Positions 1 to 7,969 are shown, counted from the stretch's first letter. The stretch: 18,512 nt of DNA from Caryophanales bacterium UBA1744 (GCA_002314915.1 DCHU01000066.1:1-18512), one strand, 5' to 3'. Notes: generated by a model from the sequence alone, not told the origin. A program made the numbers and translations.

Positions 1-20
1 ATAGTCTTTGTATCTGAGTC

Positions 21-26
21 TATAAT
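21..26 (+). promoter_or_regulatory. Probable -10 box of the gdpP operon
   Basis: A perfect TATAAT lies ten bases before the gdpP ATG at 36. Transcription would begin near 33, giving an almost leaderless mRNA. This fits the absence of any Shine-Dalgarno sequence before the ATG. The matching -35 box would lie off the left edge, so the promoter cannot be confirmed from this window. Confidence 0.4.
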
Positions 27-35
27 TAACCTACT

Positions 36-2078
36 ATGAATAAGACTTTATCAAAACTCCGTACCGTTACATTTGTAATATTCCTAATCGAGGCAATCCT
101 CGTTATAACCGCATCCGTCCTTTATTTCTTCACAGACCTCGTTGCTAGAACTGGTCTTGATGACACAAAGGTCCTTTATGCATTTATCTTACTCGTAGTC
201 ATCTTCTTCGTGTTTGATGCTTTGTTGTTCTATTTCTCAATCACCGCATTAAAGAAAGCGAGACAGAAGAATGACTTAGATGCCGCTCAGTTGATCGGCG
301 GAGATATCGAAGACGCTTACGACTTCGGTAAGATCGGTATGATCGTAATCGATGAGAATAATTTAATCATCTGGACAAACAGCTTATTCAAAGAACTCAG
401 ATTAGATATCGTCGACTCCAATGTCTTTGAGTGGCAGCCACTCCTCGGTGATTTGGTAAATGCACCAGTTAACAAAGTCATCAGAATTGCATTCTCTAAT
501 AGAGAATTCGACGTTAAATACTTATCAGAACCACGCTTATTCATCCTCAAAGATGTCACTGAATATCAGGACTTACTCAACTATTCCAACAAAGAAGCGG
601 TTGTCCTTGGTGTCATCAACATCGACAACTTCGATGAATTCGCAACAGACACAGACGATGCTGCAGCAGCAATCAACGTCATCAGAAACATCATCTTCGA
701 CTACGCTAAAGAGTTTAAGGTTGTCCTTAGACGTGTTAAGTCAGACACATACTTTACCGTCTGTAACTACGAAGCTTTAAGCAACATGATCAAGGATGGA
801 TTCTCACTCCTTAAGAAAGCTAGAGCAGCAGGAAAAGAAGAGGACACTCCATTAACCCTCTCAATCGGCTTCTCATATAAGTTCGCAGATTACGCAAAAC
901 TCAACGAAGCTGCAGGTATCGCATTACAGAGCGCTCTCGCTCGTGGCGGTGACCAGTGCGTCGTCTCAGAATACGGCAAGGACCCACAGTACTTCGGCGG
1001 TAAGACAACAGGTGTTGAATCTACATCTAAAGTCAAGATGCGTTCTAGAGCGGATTCCCTCATCAACGACATCAAGACATCATCAAACATCGTCATCATG
1101 GGTCACGATAAGATGGACATGGACGCTCTCGGATCGTGTTTAGGCGTTAAGGCAATCTGTGATTGGTGCGGAAAACCTTCAAAAGTCGTCTATATCCCTA
1201 AACAGGTTGAAGTTAAGACAAGAGATGCCTTCACATCATCATTCTCAAAAGATGAAGCCTCTGAAATCATTTGCACACCTGATGAAGCTTTAGGCTTAAT
1301 CAAAGAATCAACATTGCTCGTCGTCTGTGACGTCAGAGTCCCTGTTGTCACAATGGCACCAAAACTCTTGGAGAAAGCATCTAAGATCGTCTTGATCGAC
1401 CACCATAGAAAAGGTAACTATGTCATCGAGAATAACGTTGTCCTTGATGTCTCTGACCCAGGTGCATCATCAGCGTCAGAGCTCGTTGCTGAAATGATTA
1501 GATTTGCTACAGCAAACCCTAAGATTGAGGTCTCGCCTTCATTTGCAACAATCATGCTTTCAGGCATCTTCCTCGACTCTATGTACTTCAAGTCCAAGAC
1601 AACCGGCATGAAGACATTCGAAGCTTGCGAAATCCTTAAAGGATATGGTGCGGATAACTCACTCGCATCAGAGTTCTTAAAAGATGAACTTCAGGAATAT
1701 CAGCTCATCAACGAAATGGTATCCCAGGTCCGTTTCCCATTCCCAGGCATTGCCACTGCAATGAACACAACAGACTTGGTTGAAAAAGAAACACTCTCTA
1801 AGGTCGCTAACAGAATCATGGACCTCAAGGGAATCAACGCGTGCTTCGTTTTAGGAAAAACAGCACCAAATACGTGTAACTGCTCGGCTCGAAGCGACGG
1901 CACAGTTAACGTTCAGCTCATCTGCGAGAAGATGAGTGGCGGAGGACATTTCACATCCGCAGCAGTCGTTTACAGAGATTTATCCGATGTTACTAAAGCC
2001 CATGCGCAGGTTGTAAGCGTGCTTAACAGCTACCTCGACCAGGCCAAGGGCGATAAATACCGTGGAGAAGGAGAATAA
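36..2078 (+). CDS. gdpP: GdpP, membrane-bound cyclic-di-AMP phosphodiesterase (DHH-DHHA1)
   Basis: This enzyme hydrolyses c-di-AMP to pApA and so controls osmolyte transport and cell-wall homeostasis. Two membrane segments are visible (about residues 11-33 and 46-70), followed by a PAS-like domain (about 90-175). A degenerate GGDEF domain (about 185-315) ends in ARGGDQ, as in known GdpP proteins. The catalytic DHH domain shows GHDKMDMDALGS (His357, Asp361, Asp363), Asp432, DHH at 455-457 and Asp514. The DHHA1 domain carries the substrate-binding GGGH at 635-638. At 680 residues the length is close to the usual 650-670, and all metal ligands are present. It is the first gene of the block with rplI and dnaB, an order conserved in Bacilli. 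No Shine-Dalgarno precedes the start; see the -10 box at 21-26. Confidence 0.96.
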   Translation: MNKTLSKLRTVTFVIFLIEAILVITASVLYFFTDLVARTGLDDTKVLYAFILLVVIFFVFDALLFYFSITALKKARQKNDLDAAQLIGGDIEDAYDFGKIGMIVIDENNLIIWTNSLFKELRLDIVDSNVFEWQPLLGDLVNAPVNKVIRIAFSNREFDVKYLSEPRLFILKDVTEYQDLLNYSNKEAVVLGVINIDNFDEFATDTDDAAAAINVIRNIIFDYAKEFKVVLRRVKSDTYFTVCNYEALSNMIKDGFSLLKKARAAGKEEDTPLTLSIGFSYKFADYAKLNEAAGIALQSALARGGDQCVVSEYGKDPQYFGGKTTGVESTSKVKMRSRADSLINDIKTSSNIVIMGHDKMDMDALGSCLGVKAICDWCGKPSKVVYIPKQVEVKTRDAFTSSFSKDEASEIICTPDEALGLIKESTLLVVCDVRVPVVTMAPKLLEKASKIVLIDHHRKGNYVIENNVVLDVSDPGASSASELVAEMIRFATANPKIEVSPSFATIMLSGIFLDSMYFKSKTTGMKTFEACEILKGYGADNSLASEFLKDELQEYQLINEMVSQVRFPFPGIATAMNTTDLVEKETLSKVANRIMDLKGINACFVLGKTAPNTCNCSARSDGTVNVQLICEKMSGGGHFTSAAVVYRDLSDVTKAHAQVVSVLNSYLDQAKGDKYRGEGE

Positions 2079-2080
2079 TT

Positions 2081-2542
2081 ATGAAAGTAATCTTACTTCA
2101 AGATGTTAAGGGCTATGGCAAGAAAGGCGCTACCATCCAAGTCAGCGATGGCTATGCCAAAAACTACCTAATCCCTAGAAAATTAGCAGTTAACTCAACA
2201 GAATCAAGCCAGGCACAGCTCGCTAAGAGCAACGCTGAAGAGGCGGCAAGACAGAAAGTCCTCAAGAAAGAGGCTGAAGAGCTTGCGGTCAGACTTGAGC
2301 ATATCCAGGTTGAATTCAAAGCCAAAGTCGGCAGCGACGGCAGAATGTTTGGAACAATCTCGCCAAAAGAAATCGAAGATGGCATGAAGAAGCAGTGGGG
2401 AATCACCATCGATAAGAGAAAATTCATCGACAAATACCCTGCAAACGCAATCGGATACACCAAATTGAAGATCGAATTATACAAAGGTAGCGAAGGCTTG
2501 GTCACAGGCGTCGTCACCGTCCATATCAGCGAGGCAAAGTAA
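2081..2542 (+). CDS. rplI: 50S ribosomal protein L9
   Basis: L9 binds 23S rRNA near the base of the L1 stalk and helps maintain reading frame. The N-terminal signature is present in the first 36 residues (MKVILLQDVKGYGKKG, then DGYAKNYLIPRKLA). A long charged connecting helix (about 45-80) and the C-terminal rRNA-binding domain follow. The length of 153 residues is standard. A strong Shine-Dalgarno (GGAGAAGGAGA) sits inside the 3' end of gdpP, and only two bases separate the two genes, so they are probably translationally coupled. dnaB follows after two bases. Confidence 0.98.
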   Translation: MKVILLQDVKGYGKKGATIQVSDGYAKNYLIPRKLAVNSTESSQAQLAKSNAEEAARQKVLKKEAEELAVRLEHIQVEFKAKVGSDGRMFGTISPKEIEDGMKKQWGITIDKRKFIDKYPANAIGYTKLKIELYKGSEGLVTGVVTVHISEAK

Positions 2543-2544
2543 TC

Positions 2545-3993
2545 ATGGCCAAATACCCAATACCAGCAAACTTAGAAGCAGAACGTGTTGTTTTGGGCGC
2601 TTTCTTACTCGATTCTGAACAGGCAAGAATGTCCATCTCCTCAATCGATGAGAAACATTTCAGCGGAGAGGATAAGAGAAACATCCTCATCTTCCGCGCC
2701 ATGAGAGAATTGAATGACCTTGAAAAGCCAATCGATTCAACCTCCGTCATCGATCAGTTATCAAACAACAAGACACTTGAGGACGCAGGCGGTGTTTCAT
2801 ATCTCATGGAACTCCTCAACTCCGTCATCAACCCAGACAACGTCGAATACTACATCAACATCGTTAAGGACCAGGCTCTTTTAAGAGACTTCCTTAAGGA
2901 AACAGATAATTTCCAGAACAGATACATCACCGGTAACTACGACGATATCCACCAGTTCACAAACTCAACAGTCGAGACTCTTAGCCAGATCGCATCCGCC
3001 AACACGAACAAGTCATTCAGGCGTGCAGGAGACATCTCTTTTGAAGTCGCTAAAACAATTGAAGAGGCCAAGCGTTCAAGCGGTGGCTTAACAGGCGTCA
3101 ACACCGGCTATAAGAGACTCAACAAACTCACACACGGCTGGCAGAAAGGTGACTTGGTCATCCTCGCAGCCCGTCCATCAGTCGGTAAGACCGCATTCGC
3201 TCTTAATCTCATGCTCAAAGCGGCACAAGACGGCAAGAACGTTGCTTTCTTCTCATGCGAAATGGGTGAGGACAAAATCATGCAGCGTATCATCTCATGC
3301 GTAGCACGCGTAGAGATGGACCACATCGCAACAGGACAGTTATATGGCAACGACAAGAGAATGATCACTCAGGCTTGCCAGCAATTAGACAAGCTCAACC
3401 TCTTCATCGATGACACTCCAACCCCAAAGCTTGGTGACCTCGTTGCTAAAGCAAAGAAGTTGGACGCCGACCACAAACTCGGAATGATCGCTATCGACTA
3501 CTTGAACCTTATCACAGTCGATAGAAAGATGAACTCAAGACAAGAGGAAGTCGCTCTCGTCACAAAGACGCTTAAGCAGTTGGCAAGAAACCTTGAGTGC
3601 CCAGTCATCGCTCTTTGCCAGTTGAACCGTGCGGCAGAGCAGAACGACAACCACATCCCAATGCTCTCCAACCTTAAGGAATCAGGTTCTATCGAGCAGG
3701 ACGCAGATATCGTTATGCTTATGCATAGACGTGACTACTACAAGAACCAGGGCAACAACCTAAAAGACCAGAACCCTGCAGACCAGACCATGGATGAGAA
3801 CTTCCAGGCTCAGGTCGATGCAGCGGCAGAAGAAGGCAAGAACAGAAACGACATCTCTGTTGTTAACATCAACGTCGCTAAGAACAGAAACGGCCAGGTC
3901 GGTCCTTGCACATTATTGTTCTCCAAAGCCTATTCTCTCTTTGATAACCCATCGGAAGAGATGGCTAAGAAATACGGCGAGGCAGATGATTAA
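2545..3993 (+). CDS. dnaB: Replicative DNA helicase DnaB
   Basis: This is the hexameric 5'-3' helicase that unwinds DNA at the replication fork. The N-terminal primase-interacting domain spans about residues 5-105. The RecA-like motor domain shows Walker A ARPSVGKTAF (GKT at 214-216), the SCEMGE motif near 238, Walker B with IAIDYLNLI (Asp318), and the motif LKESGSIEQDADIVML. There is no intein. The family's usual SDLRESGS is SNLKESGS here, which is conservative. At 482 residues it is slightly longer than the typical 440-460, with the extra length in a polar insert after the HRRDYY segment. The start is two bases after rplI, with GAGG about ten bases upstream. The stop lies eight bases inside the next gene. 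Confidence 0.97.
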   Translation: MAKYPIPANLEAERVVLGAFLLDSEQARMSISSIDEKHFSGEDKRNILIFRAMRELNDLEKPIDSTSVIDQLSNNKTLEDAGGVSYLMELLNSVINPDNVEYYINIVKDQALLRDFLKETDNFQNRYITGNYDDIHQFTNSTVETLSQIASANTNKSFRRAGDISFEVAKTIEEAKRSSGGLTGVNTGYKRLNKLTHGWQKGDLVILAARPSVGKTAFALNLMLKAAQDGKNVAFFSCEMGEDKIMQRIISCVARVEMDHIATGQLYGNDKRMITQACQQLDKLNLFIDDTPTPKLGDLVAKAKKLDADHKLGMIAIDYLNLITVDRKMNSRQEEVALVTKTLKQLARNLECPVIALCQLNRAAEQNDNHIPMLSNLKESGSIEQDADIVMLMHRRDYYKNQGNNLKDQNPADQTMDENFQAQVDAAAEEGKNRNDISVVNINVAKNRNGQVGPCTLLFSKAYSLFDNPSEEMAKKYGEADD

Positions 3994-4735
3994 ATTCATT
4001 AATATCGCTTCCGGTTCCAAAGGAAACGCCACATTAATCTATAACGAAGACACCCTTATCCAAGTCGATATGGGTGTTTCTTTGAAACGCGTTAAAGAGG
4101 CCCTTTCTCTATTAGAGAAGGATGTGTCCGACATCCAAGGAATCCTAATCACCCACGATCACAGCGATCATATAGGCACCATCTCATATTTAAAGGGCGT
4201 TTCAACCTATACGGCGGAAGGGAACCTCGATCATATAGACTTTCCTATCGAGCCGTTCAAAGGGCTTCAAATCGGCTCTTTTGATATATTCCCTTTAAGA
4301 ACGAGCCACGATGCATCTAACCCTATAGGGTTCCTAATCGCAGATAAGGATGAAACACTCGTCTATATGACCGATACCGGAGTGATTCCTGAAGAATCTC
4401 TCCCATATATGAAGAATCACGATTACTACATCATCGAGAGCAATCACGATCTTATGTTATTAGAGAAATCAAAGAGACCGAGGAGACTAAAGGATAGAAT
4501 CCGTGGTGACCATGGACACTTAAGCAACGCGGACTCAGCGGTGTATATGTCCGAACTATTAGGTCCAAAGACCAAGGCCATATATCTCGCTCACCTATCT
4601 GAGGAATGCAACACCGAAGAGAAGGCGGTCCAGACATATTGGGCAAACTTCGAGAGATTAGAGGTTGCTTATGAAGGACCTATAATCCCACTAAAGCAGT
4701 ACGTATGTACAAGAGGAGGCCATGATGAAAATTAG
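3986..4735 (+). CDS. walJ: WalJ/YycJ-type metallo-beta-lactamase fold hydrolase
   Basis: This is a metallo-beta-lactamase superfamily protein of the YycJ/WalJ group. In Bacillus this group sits near the WalRK genes and has been linked to coordinating cell division with replication and to exonuclease-like activity. The metal-binding motif THDHSDH lies at 56-62 (His57, His59, Asp61, His62). The family-typical SGSKGNATL (9-17), MTDTG, ESNHD, GHLSN and HLSEE follow. The predicted length is 249 residues. I chose ATG 3986 because the protein then begins MIKFINIASGSKGN, as family members do, and because GAGG lies just upstream. It overlaps the dnaB stop by eight bases. The frame is open further upstream, but that stretch lies inside dnaB and has no family similarity. 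The last 11 bases overlap rlmH. Confidence 0.93.
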   Translation: MIKFINIASGSKGNATLIYNEDTLIQVDMGVSLKRVKEALSLLEKDVSDIQGILITHDHSDHIGTISYLKGVSTYTAEGNLDHIDFPIEPFKGLQIGSFDIFPLRTSHDASNPIGFLIADKDETLVYMTDTGVIPEESLPYMKNHDYYIIESNHDLMLLEKSKRPRRLKDRIRGDHGHLSNADSAVYMSELLGPKTKAIYLAHLSEECNTEEKAVQTYWANFERLEVAYEGPIIPLKQYVCTRGGHDEN

Positions 4736-5204
4736 AATAATGTGCATCGGTTCCCTCAAGGAATCGTACTGGAGAGATGCGGAGAAGGAATACGTAAAAC
4801 GTATTACTCCATATGCATCAGTCTCAATTGAGGAATTCCCTGACCTACCTACTCCAGACGGAGCATCCGCTTCGATCGAAGAGGGAATCAAAAACAAAGA
4901 GGCGGATAAGATGCTCGCAAAAATCAAACCTAGTGAGTATGTCTGCGTTCTTGACCTCAATAAGAAAGAACCGGATTCAGTTGAGTTATCCAAGCAGTTG
5001 GAAGATATGATGAGAAGAGGCGGCTCTAGCGTCACGTTCATCATCGGAGGCTCACTCGGCGTCAGCGAGTCCATCCGTATGCGCGCTAACGCGTCTATCT
5101 CGTTATCAAGACTGACCTTTACACATCAGATGACAAGGGTCATACTTCTTGAGCAGATATATAGGGGATTCAAGATCCTCAATCATGAGCCATACCACAA
5201 ATAA
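4725..5204 (+). CDS. rlmH: RlmH, 23S rRNA pseudouridine-1915 N3-methyltransferase
   Basis: RlmH is a SPOUT methyltransferase that uses SAM to methylate pseudouridine 1915 in helix 69 of 23S rRNA. The SAM-binding loop FIIGGSLG and the C-terminal block THQMTRVILLEQIYRGFKI ending in YHK are diagnostic. Two ATGs are adjacent, at 4722 and 4725. The Shine-Dalgarno AGAGGAGG (4712-4719) is better spaced for 4725, which also gives the canonical N-terminus MKIRIMCIGSLKE and the standard length of 159 residues. The gene overlaps the end of walJ, so coupled translation is likely. Confidence 0.96.
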   Translation: MKIRIMCIGSLKESYWRDAEKEYVKRITPYASVSIEEFPDLPTPDGASASIEEGIKNKEADKMLAKIKPSEYVCVLDLNKKEPDSVELSKQLEDMMRRGGSSVTFIIGGSLGVSESIRMRANASISLSRLTFTHQMTRVILLEQIYRGFKILNHEPYHK

Positions 5205-5213
5205 GGAGACAAC

Positions 5214-5552
5214 ATGAAATATCCAGAATTTGAACAGTATAAAGAAATAGAAGACACCACAAGCTGGATGGTCACTCATTTCGAGACATCCAACGGACAC
5301 GACTTCTACATTGAGCCCGGCTTCTATTACGCACTCCAGGGGATGAAGGAGAAGAAGGAAGACGACTTCCCAAGAATCATGGAGGCCATCGACAAAGTGG
5401 TTACGGAAAACGAACACGTTATCTTCACCGCGAACTTCGAGACACCATTCTTTGACAAAGAAGGCTATATCTTAAGAGAAATCACCGATATCACCGACCC
5501 TCTTTGCATCTTTGTCGAAGACAAGAGCAGAGGTTCCGATTACGGAGACTAA
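5214..5552 (+). CDS. Uncharacterised 112-residue acidic protein at the end of the rlmH operon
   Basis: I do not recognise this protein. It has no signal peptide, membrane segment, cysteine cluster or catalytic motif that I can name. It is rich in Glu, Asp and aromatic residues, with an amphipathic, possibly helical centre (about 45-70) and a beta-rich second half. It should be a small soluble cytoplasmic protein. AAGGAG lies seven to eight bases before the ATG, and only nine bases separate it from rlmH, so it is very probably real and cotranscribed. A terminator follows directly. Codon use matches the neighbouring genes. Confidence 0.75.
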   Translation: MKYPEFEQYKEIEDTTSWMVTHFETSNGHDFYIEPGFYYALQGMKEKKEDDFPRIMEAIDKVVTENEHVIFTANFETPFFDKEGYILREITDITDPLCIFVEDKSRGSDYGD

Positions 5553-5560
5553 ACAAAAAG

Positions 5561-5587
5561 AAAACCCTCAATCAACTGAGGGTTTTT
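5561..5587. terminator. Bidirectional intrinsic terminator between convergent genes
   Basis: A 10-bp stem (AAAACCCTCA at 5561-5570, TGAGGGTTTT at 5577-5586) encloses a six-base loop. A T run follows on the plus strand, and an A-rich stretch precedes the stem, giving a U-rich tail on the minus strand as well. It lies between the 112-residue gene (+) and the DUF1189-like gene (-) and should end both transcripts. Confidence 0.9.
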
Positions 5588-5598
5588 AATTTGCTTTC

Positions 5599-6738
5599 TT
5601 ATTTAGCTGCTTCTTCGTAAGGTCTTAAGGATCTCATGGACATCCACATGATTCTGACGCCGAAGAACATGATGAATCCTAACATGACCATGTTGGACAT
5701 GAAGAATCCAAGAATCATTCCGAGCACTGCTGGAGCGAATGCTGCCCAGTAAGCGATCTTCTGGCATTCCCAGAATGTGTAGATGCGGAATGGGTTGTTC
5801 TTTCCTCTTGTCATGATCCAGACAACGAATCCGAGGAGGAGTGTTAATCCTGCATAGATTCCGAATGTGATTCCGGTTGAAGTCCAACCTGAAGCAATCT
5901 TGATTGGGGTATATGCGTTTGTGAGGAAGACTTTCCAGTTCTCGATTGTTGCATCCTTGCCCTCATCGCTTAAGAGGCTTGTGAGCAAGTATGATGAGTC
6001 ACCATTTTGGTTAACGCATTCGAATTTGCCGGTCATTGATGATCTGCTTGCAGAACCTGAGCTTGAATCAACTCCCTTGTACTTAACGAATGTGAATGAT
6101 TCCTTTCCAAGGAATAATGCGTTGATTGTGCATGTTTCACCAACGACTTCGGTTCCGACAACTGGATTTGCTTTAGCGAGTTGTTCAGTTACGTATGTTG
6201 ATAATGCGGTTGAAGTGGTGTCTTTCTTTGGGACTGAGTAAACTGCTTCTGGATAGAAGTAGACAGCGAAGTCGACATATGTTTCTGACTTTGTGACCAA
6301 AGCGCCTGATTCATTGTCTAAGTAAGCGACGTCCATTGTGACTGTGTGCTTATATGGCTGGTCTGCGCCGTATTTGTCTGCCCATGTGCCATTTGCGTCC
6401 GTTAATGTGCCGTTCTCAACCTTAAGCTCAACGCCTTTTGCCTTCATATCAGCGGTAAATGCATAGACCTGTGAGTCGATGTTGTATGTTGTTCCTTCAA
6501 GGAATGAACCGCCTTTGACTTTGAAGTTGCTGACCATTGTTGGGATGACAGCGACGATTAATGATACGATCGCAATGACGACTGCGAAGTACCATGGTTT
6601 CTTTCTTGCATCAACGCAAGTATCGTTCTTGATCCAAGAACTGACGAAGTATTTGAGGCCTTCCCAGATTTTAGCCCAAACGCTAACCTGTTTTGGCTGT
6701 TTAACCTTCTTTGCTTTAATTCTCTTTGTGTTTGACAT
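5599..6738 (-). CDS. DUF1189-like multi-pass membrane protein with a large outside domain
   Basis: The protein has 379 residues. A basic N-terminus is followed by a membrane segment at about 50-70, after the motif ARKKPWYF. A polar domain of roughly 215 residues (about 71-286), probably outside the cell, comes next. Three further hydrophobic segments lie at about 287-309, 328-347 and 348-368. The overall plan and the first membrane motif resemble DUF1189 proteins, but this one is longer than the roughly 250-280 residues usual there, because of the Ser/Thr/Asp-rich outside domain. The function is unknown. The start has only a weak AAGAG upstream. It faces the FMN-type lipoprotein gene across a long regulatory region, so the two could share control. 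The DUF1189 assignment is from pattern memory and is moderate. Confidence 0.6.
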   Translation of the reverse strand: MSNTKRIKAKKVKQPKQVSVWAKIWEGLKYFVSSWIKNDTCVDARKKPWYFAVVIAIVSLIVAVIPTMVSNFKVKGGSFLEGTTYNIDSQVYAFTADMKAKGVELKVENGTLTDANGTWADKYGADQPYKHTVTMDVAYLDNESGALVTKSETYVDFAVYFYPEAVYSVPKKDTTSTALSTYVTEQLAKANPVVGTEVVGETCTINALFLGKESFTFVKYKGVDSSSGSASRSSMTGKFECVNQNGDSSYLLTSLLSDEGKDATIENWKVFLTNAYTPIKIASGWTSTGITFGIYAGLTLLLGFVVWIMTRGKNNPFRIYTFWECQKIAYWAAFAPAVLGMILGFFMSNMVMLGFIMFFGVRIMWMSMRSLRPYEEAAK

Positions 6739-6960
6739 ATCGATTTTCTCTTTTGCTTTTTAGCAAACAAACAATACACTAAACAAACGGCTTATACAAA
6801 GAAAAACGAAAATATAGCGCTTATAAGAGCTATAATCAGTGGAGAAGTGCCTGATCGCCATTTGTTTGAAAAATATGAGAAATCATCTTGTTTTTCTAGT
6901 GATAAAAATTCAGTAAAAAACACCTTAAAAAAGTGTCAATGAAAAATAATTAACAAATAG

Positions 6961-7022
6961 TTAGATTTAACTAACAATTAGCCATATCTAACCAAAAAAT
7001 GCGCATATTAGACACAACTAAC
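6961..7022. promoter_or_regulatory. Cluster of three TTAG-N6-CTAA operator-like inverted repeats
   Basis: Exact copies lie at 6961-6974, 6978-6991 and 7008-7021, each followed by C. The first is the fuller palindrome GTTAG-N6-CTAAC. The six central bases differ between copies while the arms are fixed, as expected for a site read by a dimeric regulator. Copy starts are 17 and 30 bases apart. Further exact copies lie at 7896, 8597 and 16642, all outside genes. The arms resemble those of the SlyA (MarR family) consensus TTAGCAAGCTAA, but that has a four-base spacer, so the family of the regulator is not established. Confidence 0.65.
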
Positions 7023-7097
7023 TTTACAAAAATCTCATTTCGCGTACATTTTTTGAGATAAATTGTTCGATTTCTTTAGAAATATGTGTCAATCCTA

Positions 7098-7126
7098 TTG
7101 CAACGCGAACAACTGAAAGATATATT
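7098..7126 (+). promoter_or_regulatory. Sigma-A type promoter of the FMN-type lipoprotein gene
   Basis: TTGCAA (7098-7103) and TATATT (7121-7126) are separated by 17 bases, predicting a start near 7133. The leader of about 40 bases contains AGAAAGGA at a proper distance from the ATG at 7172. Half-sites TTAG (7128-7131), CTAA (7135-7138) and TTAG (7143-7146) straddle the predicted start. Confidence 0.65.
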
Positions 7127-7171
7127 GTTAGCACCTAATAAATTAGGAAGTTTTTTAGAAAGGAAAAAACT

Positions 7172-7894
7172 ATGAAAATGACAAACAAAGTTATGTTCCT
7201 CTTAGCATGCTCATCATTACTCGCTGCATGCGGCGGAAAAGTAACAGCAAAGACAGGCGAAGCATATGCTCTTTGCCACGGCGGATCCTACGTTGCTGGT
7301 GCGACAGTCACAGTCGACGCAGAAGGAAAAGCAACAGCAGCTACACTCGGCGAAGTCTGCTTACCAAGCTACATCACAGCAGCTGAAACAGTCGACGCAG
7401 CATTAGTTGTTAAAGGCAATGTCACTTCACACGAAACAACTTCAGAAGTTGCTTACTACAAGGAAGTCACATTCGGTGCTTACAAGTTAACAGCTACAGT
7501 CTCAGACGCAGGCGACCTCTCATACACAGGCGCTGACTTCACACAGGCAACAGTTTGCGAAGCTTACTACAAGGCAGTCGTCGCAGGCGAAGTCGCAGCA
7601 AATGGTGACAAGACAATCTTCACAAACGCAGCTTTAAACAAAGAGCTCAACGGTTATGGTGGAGAAAGATTCGACTGGAAAGCAAACCGTGACGCAACAG
7701 TCGCAGCATTCTTAAAGTACGGCGCTGAGAAGTGCTTAGCAGCAACTCAGGTCGAAGATGCAGAATCAGGCAAGAAGTACTGGACAGTCGATGGCGAATC
7801 AACAGGCGCTACATGGACAGACTTCAACAAAGTTGCTGAAGGCTACGATTCATACATCAAAGTCCTCGCAACAGCTCAGGCAAACGCTAAATAA
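7172..7894 (+). CDS. Lipoprotein with a probable covalent FMN site (PplA-like role inferred)
   Basis: The signal peptide ends in a lipobox, LAAC at 17-20, so mature Cys20 should be lipidated and the protein anchored outside the membrane. Near the C-terminus STGATWT (210-216) matches the S/T-G-A-T-x-S/T pattern at which ApbE attaches FMN to Thr, here Thr214. The upstream segments VTVDAEGKATAATLGE (46-61) and FGAYKLTATVSDAGDLSYTG (101-120) look like the beta strands of FMN-binding domains. Four further cysteines (35, 63, 129, 188) could form disulfides or bind a cofactor. I infer an outside electron carrier reduced by the Rnf or EetA/B-like machinery encoded nearby. The FMN-binding assignment rests on the motif and on the local apbE gene. 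Strong AGAAAGGA precedes the start. The gene is flanked by regulatory repeats and closed by a terminator, so it is monocistronic. Confidence 0.72.
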   Translation: MKMTNKVMFLLACSSLLAACGGKVTAKTGEAYALCHGGSYVAGATVTVDAEGKATAATLGEVCLPSYITAAETVDAALVVKGNVTSHETTSEVAYYKEVTFGAYKLTATVSDAGDLSYTGADFTQATVCEAYYKAVVAGEVAANGDKTIFTNAALNKELNGYGGERFDWKANRDATVAAFLKYGAEKCLAATQVEDAESGKKYWTVDGESTGATWTDFNKVAEGYDSYIKVLATAQANAK

Positions 7895-7895
7895 T

Positions 7896-7909
7896 TTAGC
7901 CTAAACTAA
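7896..7909. promoter_or_regulatory. TTAG-N6-CTAA copy directly after the lipoprotein stop codon
   Basis: TTAGCCTAAACTAA begins two bases after the TAA of the lipoprotein gene and lies just before its terminator. It is an exact match to the arms and spacing of the other copies. It is followed by A rather than C and is far from any start codon, so it may be chance or may help form a looped complex with the upstream cluster. Confidence 0.4.
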
Positions 7910-7917
7910 AGCAAATC

Positions 7918-7949
7918 AAAACCCGACTGAAAAGCCGGGTTTTCTTTTA
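7918..7949. terminator. Intrinsic terminator shared by convergent genes
   Basis: A stem AAAACCCG/CGGGTTTT, with one mismatch and a further C-G pair at the top, is followed by TTTTCTTTT on the plus strand. The minus-strand sequence also ends in a T-rich run. It closes the lipoprotein transcript and probably that of the ATC-hydrolase-family gene as well. A 16-base perfect palindrome, CTTTTATATATAAAAG (7944-7959), follows directly. Confidence 0.88.
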
Positions 7950-7969
7950 TATATAAAAGATAGATGTGT

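Larger units (their letters stand above)
6739..7171. other. 433-base AT-rich divergent regulatory region without a gene
   Basis: No credible reading frame lies here. It holds three TTAG-N6-CTAA inverted repeats (6961-7022), a good plus-strand promoter (7098-7126) and a weaker candidate plus promoter directly after the third repeat (TTTACA 7023-7028, 16 bases, TACATT 7045-7050). A minus-strand TTGACA at 6934-6939 has only a poor -10. An imperfect 16-base palindrome lies at 6816-6831. I could not place a convincing minus-strand promoter for the DUF1189-like gene. Confidence 0.6.

Noticed and set aside
3794..3985. Upstream extension of the walJ frame by 64 codons
   Set aside because: It lies inside dnaB in another frame, has no family similarity, and ATG 3986 gives the canonical N-terminus with a ribosome binding site.
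6816..6831. Near-palindrome AGCGCTTATAAGAGCT in the divergent region
   Set aside because: It occurs only once, with a mismatch in each half, and no promoter is clearly placed around it.
6921..6939. Possible hairpin CACCTT/AAGTG with minus-strand TTGACA
   Set aside because: Pairing is imperfect, there is no good -10 at the right distance, and no gene end is close enough for a terminator.
7944..7959. Perfect palindrome CTTTTATATATAAAAG
   Set aside because: It is AT-only apart from its end bases and follows the terminator; it is probably an extension of the U-rich tail and not an operator.
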